Below, one piece after another: positions 37,115 to 47,297 of a stretch of DNA of 64,000 nt. Every line of letters starts with the position of its first letter. Position 1 is the stretch's first letter. Both the position numbers and the translations under genes were made by a program. Source of the stretch: Isoetes taiwanensis. Lineage: Eukaryota; Streptophyta; Lycopodiopsida; Isoetales; Isoetaceae. Under the pieces are notes generated by a model. That model was not told where the DNA came from. It ran no database searches and saw only the letters and a program-made list of their open reading frames with translations. Location: the NCBI GenBank assembly GCA_021234155.1, contig JAJEKV010000075.1, positions 3,567,720-3,631,719 of the forward strand, read 5' to 3'.

Positions 37115-38435
37115 ATCAATTCACTCATTGTAGACATCATAAAGCATTGGAAAATGATTGCCTGGAGTTTTGGGTTATCTGTACTAGTGTGTTATCTGTA
37201 CCATCTAATGTGCCTGTGTTGGAGAGACTGAGAATAGAGCTTAGTTCTTCTGACGAGACAGTAAGCTATTGTCTTCTGCATTTGAAGAACTATTGTCACT
37301 AGACCAATTTAGCCATACTGACTTAATAACACGCATTTATCAGTTGATGTGATTGACTAACTCAGTAGCTAACTTGCATGGATGCAGTTACAGCTGGAAA
37401 TTGATGAGTCTTATCAGCTACAAGTGCCTTCTCCTAACGATGGAAGAACAACATTGTTAAAAGTAAGACCCTTAATTCCAAAGGCTTCCTATCCTTCTAT
37501 CTCGATGATAACAATCCATTCCTTATATTGAGATTGTGATATTGACCTTCCATTGTAAGTTTACGCAGGCAAAAAATGTATATGGGGCTTTACATGGATT
37601 GCAGGTATGAGTAACAGAGATCTGATTGTCTGCCCTTTTCTACAATGGTGCACTTGCCTTGCTTATCTGCATTCTTTTGCAGACATTCAGTCAAATGTGC
37701 ATTTTCAACTTCCTAGGCATGGTGATTGAAGTACGCAATACACCATGGGATATTATGGATTCCCCAAGGTTTCCTTACAGGGGTCTTCTAATCGGTATAC
37801 TTTATTATGCTGTACGTCCAAGGCAAATAAGGCTTACTGTGTAATGGATATTGTAATGCTTTCTAGATACTTCTCGCCACTACCAGCCTTTGAAGGTCAT
37901 AAAGAGTGTCATCGATTCCATGCCATATGCAAAGTTGGTAAGGCTGATAAGTCAAATATGACATTTTTTTTTTTTGGGCATTAGAGAAAGTAATTGATAC
38001 TTTTTGGCAGAATGTTTTGCATTGGCATATTGTGGATACTCAATCCTTTCCCCTAGAGATACCTTCATTTCCCAAGCTTTGGGATGGTTCTTACACATTT
38101 ATAGAGCGCTACACTATGGAGGATGCAAAGGAAATTGTAGAGTAAGTTCAGTAACAAGTTAACTAGCCTTAATAAATCAAGCAATTTATTTCTTACATCC
38201 TTCGGATCTGCTTACTCAAATAATCAAAAGATGTATTGATACAAGGCATGCAAACTCTGAACTGTAGGTATGCACGGGTTAGAGGTATAAACGTCATGGC
38301 AGAGATTGATGTTCCTGGTCATGCTGCCTTTTGGTATTTTTGTGAACATGTTGCTCGTTTATAAGCAATGATTCCTTGTGTTACTACCAAGTCCATTACA
38401 GGGGTGTAGGATATCCATATTCGTGGCCAAGGAAA
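37115..38435 (+). pseudogene. Fragment of a GH20 beta-hexosaminidase
   Basis: Seven or eight exons with intact splice sites can be followed: about 37,115-37,260, 37,388-37,462, 37,569-37,604, 37,683-37,794, 37,867-37,937, 38,011-38,141, 38,268-38,333, and one starting at 38,402. They read LQLEIDESYQLQVPSPNDG, AKNVYGALHGLQTFSQMC, DSPRFPYRGLLI, DTSRHYQPLKVIKSVIDSM, HWHIVDTQSFPLEIPSFP and GINVMAEIDVPGHAAFWGVG. This matches the insert and first half of the catalytic barrel of plant beta-N-acetylhexosaminidases (HEXO1-like), which trim N-glycans in vacuole or apoplast. Similarity stops after GYPYSWP. The catalytic Asp-Glu pair and the rest of the barrel are missing, as is the N-terminal signal region. 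Exon reading frames are unbroken, so the copy is young. Confidence 0.88.
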
Positions 38436-38660
38436 TCACAGTTTAATGATGACTTGTGGTCCATTTTTTTAGGCAGGAAACCTTTGACAGCTTTGTTCTA
38501 ATTTTGTTCTAAGATCATTGTCCATTGGAAGCATCCAAACTTGTATTCAAGAAGAATAGTCTTATTTTTTAGGACTAATATTTTTTAATTTACTCCAGAT
38601 ATTCCTTTCTTAAAACTTAGATTGTAAGCTAACTGGCCTCTTCTTTATCCTCTTCTGTAG

Positions 38661-38790
38661 AACTATAAAGAAGAAACCTATGCAGAGGAAGGCACTGAAG
38701 ATACAGAAGAAAAAAGCCTTAGAGCGAGCTATTGCAGATTCTGAGAAGAGGCAGCAAAAGCATCAACAAGATGAACTGAAACATAATTAA
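38661..38790 (+). pseudogene. Lysine-rich terminal exon of an unidentified gene
   Basis: After a good polypyrimidine tract and AG at 38,660, one frame reads KKKPMQRKALKIQKKKALER, then AIADSEKRQQKHQQDELKHN and a stop. It looks like the last exon of a small basic nuclear or nucleolar protein. I cannot name the family. It sits between pieces of the hexosaminidase gene and STN1, in the same orientation. Confidence 0.5.
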
Positions 38791-38827
38791 ATAAGAAACT
38801 GTACTAACCTATTTGTTTTGTGTGCCA

Positions 38828-39372
38828 ATGGCAGATGAAAGTGTCTTATCTAAAGTTAAACACTCAAGCTCTGTATCAGAGTTGGAAATGGATCCTATGT
38901 ATTTTTCTAATCTTCGCCTTCTTGGCGTTGACATCCTCAGTGTTAAAAAAATATCCCATTTGAAGGGGTGGTTTGTCCGTAAGGGTCGTCCTGTTCGGAA
39001 GGTTGAAATGGTTGGTGTTATAGTATCTTTGGATCGGAAGACAAAGTATTGCAGGTTTGCATTAGATGATGGTACTGCATGTGTGCCATGTATTTTATGG
39101 ACGAATAACATCAAGCCAGATGCGTTACAAGCCAATTAGAAGCTGAGCAAACAACGGAGATAAAATTGGGTGCCATGTTGCGCATCCAAGGCCGTCTGAC
39201 AACATTTAACAATAAGCTTCAAGTAACAATCTCCTTCATTTGCCAGGAAGACGATCCAAATGCAGAAGTACTGCATTGGATGGATTGTATGTATCTATCT
39301 AGATATTGTTACAATCTGCCATCTCCTATGGGTTCTACATCAGGCTCCATTGAACAATGTTGTTTTACTTGA
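38828..39372 (+). pseudogene. STN1-like CST complex subunit, frameshifted
   Basis: It reads MADESVLSKVKHSSSVSELE, then LRLLGVDILSVKK, GWFVRKGRPVRKVEMVGVIV and FALDDGTACVPCILWTNN. After a one-base frameshift near 39,125-39,140, it reads KLGAMLRIQGRLTTFNNKLQ and PNAEVLHWMDC, ending at a stop at 39,372. This is the OB-fold of STN1, the telomere end-protection subunit that pairs with TEN1 and CTC1 in plants. Length (about 180 codons) is close to that of known plant STN1, and there is no intron in it. Its only visible damage is the single frameshift, which could be a read error, so it may be an almost complete gene copy. The start chosen is the first Met in the OB-fold frame; a Met five codons upstream (38,813) is also possible. 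Confidence 0.8.
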
Positions 39373-40109
39373 TTGATTAATTATCATGTGTCAATGACGT
39401 GGATTGATGAGATCTGATGATGTTGTTTTTTTCCTTGTGTTTAATGCGGGTACTTGTACGATCAAATGCTCATAAATGTTTCCCCTTAGACTATGATTCC
39501 TCTCCTTAAGAAGATACCTTTAACCTTTAACAAATATCTTCCCTATTTAACCTTTAACCTATTCCCTATTTCTCAATAGTTCAATAGTTCTCAATTCCAT
39601 ATTTCAATAGTTCTCAATACCATAGTTCAACAGTTCTCATAGTTCAATACCATATTTCAATACCATAGTTCTCATACATCATTCTAATAGTAATAGCATT
39701 TCATTCTAATAGCATTCTAAGCTAGTTCTCAAGTCCAATGGTGTAATGGAAAAAATATTTCGATTATTCACCTCCTCTGTTGCATAGACCCCGTGATCAA
39801 TGTGCCATGTTTACCCTGGAACGTGACCAACTCAACGTGACCAAGGTCCATGGGGGTCCATGCAAGCATATGTGGCCTCTAAATGGAATCCTAGACCTAT
39901 GTCCTCACAAAAGGTAGAAAGTCGGAAAGGGGTTATATAATTTGGCACAATCAATCGTAAATCTACGGATAGGGGCTATAATGTATGTTAATTTGAAAAA
40001 CCGTATGGTATGGGTTTTTTACTCCAAAAGCCAGATATCTGTGGGTTTTTTTCTGCAGGACTCTAACGCAGATGCCATCTGTCCATATATAGAGGTGCAC
40101 CCCCCGGGA
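39373..40109. other. Spacer with short-repeat and GC-poor sequence
   Basis: No gene is seen. From 39,560 to 39,730 short units such as CAATAGTTCTCAATACCATA repeat irregularly. From 39,920 to 40,105 the sequence resembles the interruption at 35,330-35,550, sharing ACGCAGATG and the CCCCCGGG string. Confidence 0.6.
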
Positions 40110-42770
40110 ATTTCTCAAAGATTCTCTCGTGATTCCTATAGATTCCCTTCGATTTTCCAAAGATTCTCTTGAGATTCCCTTTGATTCCCAAAGATTCTCT
40201 TGAGATTCCCATAGATTCTATAAAGATTCCTCTAGATTCTCCAAGATTGCATCAAGATTCCTCTAGATTCTCTACGTATTTATGAAGATTCTTTTTAGAT
40301 TCCCTCAGATTCCTATGGATTCCCTTTAGATTCCCTAAGATTCTCTTGGAACTCCTCTAGATTCTCTAAGATCTCTGAAGATTCCCCAGATTCCTATAAA
40401 TTACCATGAATTCTGTAAAATTCTAAGATTCCAAAAAGATTCTTAGTGTTCGATCGTGTTGACTGCAACTGCGACGAAATAGTGCTAAAGCACCACTCAT
40501 TGGAAAGCTCTCGACGAGAGGAATCCAATGGTGTGGGTCCCACCTTCATCCGACCCCTCTACCGCAAGCTACGTGTCTTTGAAGGCGATTAAACAAAAGG
40601 AAGCTTTATAGAAAGTCTAATCATAAATGTTTTGCCACCTCATTACCTTTTTATTAATGAGGGTGCCACCTCACCTCTTTTAAATAAAAAAAAATCAATT
40701 TAATGTTAAAAAGTTAATGGCTAGGATTTATGCTCACCTTTTGATCTAACGGCTAAGATCTGCTACACCAAATCTACTTTAAGGGACCTTCCTTGCACCT
40801 TCCTTACAAAAAATCAAGGGCTAGGATTTATCCTTCCCTTTTGATCCAACGGTCCAGGGATGTGGTGCATGCCCCCATGCATGACCCATGCATGCCCTGA
40901 TGCTGCCACCTCACTGGCCCCACCTTAAATGGACGGCATCCGGGCATGTACGAATCAAACACATTATATACCAAAGTTTCATGATATACCTTTATCCTTA
41001 TACAAGTGGTTATACTATGAGGGAGTACACAAATTCTGAGCCATCCAATGAAGATTCTCTCTCTTAAGATTCCCTTAGATTCTCAAAGATTATCTTAAAT
41101 TTTCTCTAGATTCCCCAAGACTCGATATAGATTCCCTTAGATTCTATCAAGATTCCTCTACTAAACACACTTACTGTAAAAGATTCTCTAAGATTCCACA
41201 AGCTTCCCTACATTCTTAAGATTTTATAAAGATTCCTCTAGATTTTCAAACATTGTCACAAGAATCCTCTAGATTCTCCAAAATTCTATGTTGATTCTCC
41301 TAGATTTCGTTAGATTCTATGTAGATTCCCTTAGGTTCTATGTAGATTCCATTAGATTCTACAGAGATCCCCCTAGATTCTCTTAGATTCTACAGAAGTT
41401 CTCTTAGATTCTTCAAGATTCAGGAAAAGGTATCCTAGATTCTCAAAGATTTAATGCCCTTAGATTCTCTTAATCCCATAGATTACTTAAGATTCTCTTA
41501 AGATTCCCCTAGATTCTCAAAGATTATCCCAAATTTTCTCTAGATTCCCCTAGATTCTTATAGATTCTCTTAGATTCTATGAAGACTCCCTATTAAACAC
41601 ACTTGTTGTGAAAGATTCCCTAGGATTCCGCAAAGCTTCCCTAGATTCTTAAGATTCTATAAAGATTCCTCTAGATTTTCAAATATTATCACAAGATTCC
41701 TCTAGATGCTCCAAAATTCTATGTAGATTCTCCTAAATTCATTAGATTCTATGTAGATTCCCTTCGATTCTATTTAGATTCTTAGATTCTATAAAGATTC
41801 CCCTAGATTCCCAGAGAATCCACTAAGGTTCCTCTAGATTCTCAAAGATTTAATGAGGATGCGCTTAGATTTTGCTAGATTCTCTACGATTCGCTTGAGA
41901 CTCCCATAAATTCCCTAGTTTTGCTAAGGTTCCCCTAGCTTCCTAAAGATTATCTCAAGATTCCTCTAGATTCCCCCTTCTATGTAGATTCTCCTAGATC
42001 CCCTTAGATTCTATGAAGATTCCCCTACATTCTCAAATGTTTTATAAAGATTCCCATAGGATCTCAAAGATTCCTTTGTGATTCTCATATATTCTCGAAG
42101 ATTCTTTTGAGCTTCCTCTACATTCTCTAAGATCCTATGAAGATTCTCCTAGATTCTCTTAAATTCCATAAATTCTGTAAAATTCTAAGTTTCCAAAAAG
42201 ATTCTTAGTATTCGATCACATTAGCTCCAACTGCGACGGAACGATGCCAAAGCACTACTCATTGGAAAGCTCTCGATGAGAGCAATCCAAGGACGTCGGT
42301 CCCACCTTCATCCGACCCCTCTACTGCAAGTTACCAGCCTTTGAAGCCGATTATAAAAAAGAAGCTTCATAGAAAGTCCATCTATTAATGGTGGTGCCAC
42401 CTCATTACCTTTTTATTAAATAAGGGTGCCACCTCACCTCTTTTAATAAAAGAAATTGCTATTTAATAAAAAATTTAATGGTCAGGATTTCTCCTCCTCC
42501 CTTTTGACCCAACGGCAAGATTGACTGCACCAAAAAGCACCTTTTTTCCTTGCACCTTCCTTTTACAAAATCAAGGGCCAAGATTTCTCACGTGCCCGAT
42601 CAACGGTCTAGGGATGGGGTGCATGCCCCATGCATGCCCCATGCATGTCCCATGCATGCCTCCCATTTAATCCAAGGGCCATTATCGTGCCACCTCACAA
42701 AATGGACGGATGGGATCAATCTCTACATAACTTTCACCCCCCCATGGGCACATTAAATAATTGTATATAT
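40110..42770. repeat. Composite repeat: GATTC minisatellite plus 600 bp block, twice
   Basis: A GATTC-type minisatellite at 40,110-40,440 is followed by a non-repetitive block at 40,445-41,035. A second, longer minisatellite (41,040-42,195) is followed by a second copy of the block (42,200-42,760). The blocks share AAAGATTCTTAGT(G/A)TTCGATC, CATTGGAAAGCTCTCGA, CCCACCTTCATCCGACCCCT, TGCCACCTCATTACCTTTTT and GGTGCATGCCCC. The minisatellite has also internally duplicated, since CTAAACACACTT(A/G) recurs near 41,160 and 41,593. No coding sequence is visible. Confidence 0.88.
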
Positions 42771-44388
42771 ACAAGTCTTTGTACTATCAGTGGGTTTAAC
42801 AAGTTTTTGTACTATCAGTAAGATTTTGGCAAGAAAGTTGGAAGTCAAAGGCATTCTATGAAGCACACGCAATAAAAAAAGTCAAGCTAGACTTGAATAA
42901 AAGCCAAACTATAGTCAAAGAAGTCAAAGGCAAAAGTACATTTCAGATACTAATATGCTTTTCTATTTTGCTTGTCATAAGCTGTTAAGATAACAATGAC
43001 ATTAAATTCATCTTGTTCAGCTCATTATGTAATAGGCATTGCATATAAAGCTGGGGTCTTTTAAATACATTGTAAAACCAATAACAAGTGCCAATTCGAG
43101 CTTAAGACACAGAGTCCATATGGTGTCTAGTTCGAGAATAAGATTCTATATGAAGATCAGCTATATTTCTTAAGATTCCATAATAATTGCCCTAGATTCT
43201 GAAAGATTATATGAACATTACCCTAGATTTCCTAACATTTTAAAAGGATTTTGCAATCCTTATATAACCTCCTTAGAATCCCCTAAGATCCCCTAAGGTT
43301 CCATGGAAAATCACGAAGTCCGAATCGACCATCTTAACCCAATGTACTTCTAATTTATTGCTTAGCATTTATGGTCCAATTGATATTATTATTTCAAGAT
43401 ATGCAAGACAAAACACCTAGTTGTGTTCCTTCACTTCCTTTTGCATTGAAGGTCGGAAAAATGAAGAATCTTCAAAATACCTATAGTAAAACCAATAACA
43501 TTCTTCATTAAATGCTCCTTCAGACATAGGTTAAACTCTTAGTCAAAATTTTTAGTCAAACACCGGTCAAACTCTTCGTTGGAAAACCTACTATTGTTTC
43601 TAGTGCAATTCAACTTTATTTGCAATTAAGAATTTTGAAATCTTGACTTTAAGGAGAGTATACCAAAGCAAGAACCTGGTCATTTCACATCTGATTTTTT
43701 GAATGAGCTCTATATTATGTAGCAACATTGATATTGTAGTTGCGTGGGCGTGTGTGAGATATGATGTTGCTATAAGTGGCACATCCTTTCATTTGAAGAG
43801 AGCATATGTGCCCTAGAATGCCTGTATATTTGATATCCAAATCTATATATCCAGTTGTATGGCAGGTATCGGTCAGGCTCGATATACAGTTTGATACGGT
43901 GTCTATTGCCTTCGAGTCAACTTCAGTCAACTCCTTCATCTAAAACCCAATCAAACCTCCTCGACCAACCACCAATCAAACCTCAAGTCAAACTCTTAGT
44001 CAACTTCTAGTAATTGCTGAACTCAAAAGTTCCTATCATCACCCATATGCCAGAATGCAACATTGAAGTTGACAAAACTATTATTTGCGCAAGCATTCAT
44101 ATTTTATATAATCACAAGAAAAAAAAAAGGGAAAAAAAAAAAAAAACCCTTGCTTCTTTATACTAGAATGCAACATCAAAGTTGACTAAAACTATGATCA
44201 GCACAAGTATTTAGCTTTTATAAGCACTAAGGTCTGTGTGTTTGCAAAAATTGCCTGTTCAAACCAATTTAGACGATTTTTCGCTGAAATTTTTTCGTTT
44301 TGCCATGATTTAAAACCACCTTACACACTATTCAATCATTTTGAACAAAGTCCCAAAGCAAATAATATATATTAAATAGCAGATTGGG
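42771..44388. other. AT-rich stretch without genes
   Basis: A small outlying GATTC-like patch lies at 43,135-43,300. Runs of A lie at 44,118-44,145. Strings of GTCAAACTC-like repeats occur around 43,540-43,580 and 43,930-44,010. No gene could be recognised. Confidence 0.6.
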
Positions 44389-44732
44389 TTAAAACTTAGC
44401 GCAAAACACGAAATTGTAGAAAAGGCCAAATATCATAACATCAATTTCAACTTTGGATGCACGCTTCTTTGCAGACATGAGCAATTCTATAACATCATTT
44501 CCTCCTGGAAAATCTGTAAGCAGAGAACATAATGAAAAGATGCCCTTCGTGTCGGCTTCCATAAGCTGGTTAAAGTTGCGCACGTTAGCTGAAAATCCAA
44601 CCTGACGCATTCTGCATAAAGCCGAGGTTGCTTTTGCATAGAGACCTTTGTAATGTCTACAAAGTACATCAACCATTGAGCATCAAACACCCTAACCAAA
44701 TTCAAATGTGTAAGCTTTTTCCACATGCACAC
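44389..44732 (-). pseudogene. Unidentified gene fragment, minus strand
   Basis: One minus-strand frame is open for 95 codons and reads TKGIFSLCSLLTDFPGGNDV, IELLMSAKKRASKVEIDVMI and FGLFYN. It looks like part of a conserved, mostly helical plant protein. A 3' splice-like string (TTTGAATTTGGTTAG) precedes it on the minus strand. I do not recognise the family and see no matching neighbours. Confidence 0.4.
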
Positions 44733-44872
44733 TCAAAAAGTAATTGCATATCTAAAAATGGGGCACTATTTATCACTGTGGCAACAAAGCTTAACTTGCA
44801 ACAAAGCTTAACTTGCAACACAATCAATGCCTTTAGAATATGCAATATAGCATCATCAAATAATTATAGCAA

Positions 44873-46063
44873 TCGCATCGATCCGCGACAGCGGATCGGC
44901 ATTCTAGAATAGGGCGAGCATGCATGTCTTGCATGCATGCGGGCGGCGCATGCCCTTTCTGGCTAGGGTTTCGCTATTTTAGGCGTGGTTCTGCATCTTC
45001 GTCTCATCGGCGCTTCCTCTTCTCTCAGCAGTACCTTATTCTCTTTGAACCCACCCTCCCCCCCTTCTTTGTTTATTGTATTGTGCATAAATTTTTGTTT
45101 ATCATGTTCTTCTTCCACCCGCTGGGTGATGCTATCCTCTGGTATGTTCGTGTTGTCTCGTTTGTTGTGTTGGTGATGTGCGGGTTCGGGGTTGGCGGCG
45201 GCATCTGTTTGACTTCTCCATGCGGGGGTTTTGGGGCGATTTTTATGCCTTCCGTTTGTCTAAGCCCCTTCTCAAGGCTTATCACTAGGGTTTTTCCTCG
45301 AAAACCCGAAAGGGAGGGTTTTTTAATCCGTTGATAAGCTTTCGGCGGTACATCGACCACTCATCTATTAGCATTGTATTTTTGGGGTCCAAATGATATA
45401 ATTGGATTTCCCCTTTATTTTTGTGGAATAGATAGGCTTCTCATTCATCTCGTGATTTTCTACAATGGTGGGCCGGTGGGTAGCCGCACATCGCGAACTA
45501 CCCACGAAAATAAAGGGAAAATCCAATTATATCATTTGGACCCCAAAACAAATACAATGCTAAATAGATGAGTGGTTGATGTACCGCCGAAAGCTTATCA
45601 CCGGATTAAAAACCCGCCCTTCGGGTTTTCGAGAAAACCCTAGTGATAAGCCTTCGAAGGGGCTTAGACAAACGTAAAGGCATAGAATCGCCCCAAAACC
45701 CCCGCATGGAGAAGTCGAAACGGATGTCGCCGCCAACCCTTGCACCGCACATCACCAACACAACAAACGAAAACATACCAGAGAATAGCATCACCCAGCG
45801 GGTGGAGAAAAAGCATCACCCAGCGGGTGGAAAAACATGATAAACAAAACTTGTACAATAAACAAAGAAGGGGGGGAGGGTGGGTTCAAAGAGAATAAGG
45901 TACTGCTGAGAGAAGAGGAAGCGCCGATGAGACGTGGATGCAGAAACACGCCTGAAATAGCGAACTCCCAACCCAAAACGGGCATGCGCCGCCCGCATGC
46001 ATGCATGACATGCATGCTCGTCCCATTCTAGAATGGCGATCCGATGTCTCGGATCGATGCGAT
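44873..46063. mobile_element. Foldback-like inverted repeat with arms of about 550 bp
   Basis: Left arm 44,873-45,424 and right arm 45,503-46,063 are reverse complements with scattered mismatches and small indels. They start from AATCGCATCGATCCG at the outside and run to CCCTTTATTTTTGTGG at the inside. The loop is about 80 bp and contains a small hairpin. The right arm has a local tandem repeat of AGCATCACCCAGCGGGTGG. Open frames inside (44,924-45,334 plus; 45,560-45,998 minus) mirror each other and are by-products of the symmetry. Each arm contains CTAGGGTTTTTCCTCGAAAA, similar to AAAGGTTTTTCCCTTGAAAA in the LINE 3' region at 56,741. The arms may therefore be two opposed LINE-derived tails, but a foldback transposon is equally possible. 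Confidence 0.85.
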
Positions 46064-46899
46064 TCTAGAATGGGACTCGCAAGAAACCAACAAAGCGCCC
46101 GACTACCAGAGAACTTCCTTACAAACTAGGATCAAGGACGAGGTCACAGGACGAGGCCAAAGGCCAGTAAAGGATAGCAAGAAAGATACGCCAAATTGGC
46201 TAAACCAGGCAGGAAGAAGCCCCTCCCCTGCCTGGAAACAATTCAAAGCAATCAAAAGATTAAAGAACATGCCCTTATAAGAAAATCATTCTTGCACTAA
46301 ACTGAAACTACCCCCTACAACCAGCCTAAAATTTTAGAAAAGGAAGGACCTACTTGGAATTCTAAAAAAAGAAGGAGGTATAATGCATAGCATAGCCTTT
46401 TAGGACCATTGCATGATTACAAAAGAGTTGGGAAGGTTCTTGGGGTTAGGTTGGGTTGTCTTCATGGGACGTAGCTTAAAAAAAGCCCTTTTTTAATTAC
46501 TCCTCATCAATACCCATCATTCCAGAAGTTAGACCTATAGCTACAACATTGCAATACTATAACCATAGGACAACTATGACCATAGGACAACTTTGGTGTG
46601 CTGTGTGCTTCTCATGTTGATTCAATTTTTCACTAACAATAATTTTGAAATGTGATCATATGGTACATGAGCGACATCCATAGATCAGGCAGCAACATGC
46701 CTCTAGACTTAATTCACAGCCATAACCATGGATCAGGCAGCAACATGCCTATAGACTTAATTCACAGCCATATGAACATGCCTCTACTGTTGTTTCATGG
46801 TAATAAAAAACAAACTATGCTCTGCTTTTTGGACCTTGTACTTATAGTTGGCATTGGTAATTCAACTACACGACCATGACCATGACCATGACCATGGCA

Positions 46900-47297
46900 T
46901 TATGTGCAGAAGCAACCGGACGTTGATTCAGTCACAGCCAAGACTATGAGGCAATATGCGTCTAATGTCTGAATTGTACCATAAAATGCGCTCCCCGCTT
47001 TTCTAGTTGACAACTTCATCAAAGTTGTCATTGCTATGCTTGCAAGGTAACAATGGTTCAAACAAATGGATATCTTTCCTATCCATATCTGTCATTACAG
47101 TGGATGAATCCAGAAGTGAAAATAAGTACCAGCATTAGGGCGTTTCCAAAGCCAATCATAACTACAATGAAATATATCAAGTTTTGCAGATGGCTGGGCA
47201 GATAATATATTGCAGTGCCTGACAATATCATGGTCGCCATAAAGAGCCAGCAAAGCTGGAGACATATATTATCGCAAGAACCTACATCTTCACACAT
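46900..47297 (-). pseudogene. MFS transporter-like exons (MFSD12-like?)
   Basis: On the minus strand 47,290-47,120 reads a strongly hydrophobic stretch, ATMILSGTAIYYLPSHLQ followed by LIYFIVVMIGFGNALMLV, ending at a GTACTT donor. A second exon at about 47,045-46,900 reads SIAMTTLM and GSAFYGTIQTLDAYCLIVLA. The G.ANALMLV and S.SM...G.AF.YG.L..LD pattern resembles plant members of the MFSD12 branch of major facilitator transporters. Two transmembrane helices are therefore likely. No other exons could be recognised with confidence in the duplicated block. The call is tentative, and copy 1 is more degraded. Confidence 0.38.

Noticed and set aside
44924-45334. 136-codon plus-strand open frame
   Set aside because: It lies in one arm of the big inverted repeat; its mirror arm is broken in several frames and no family is recognisable.
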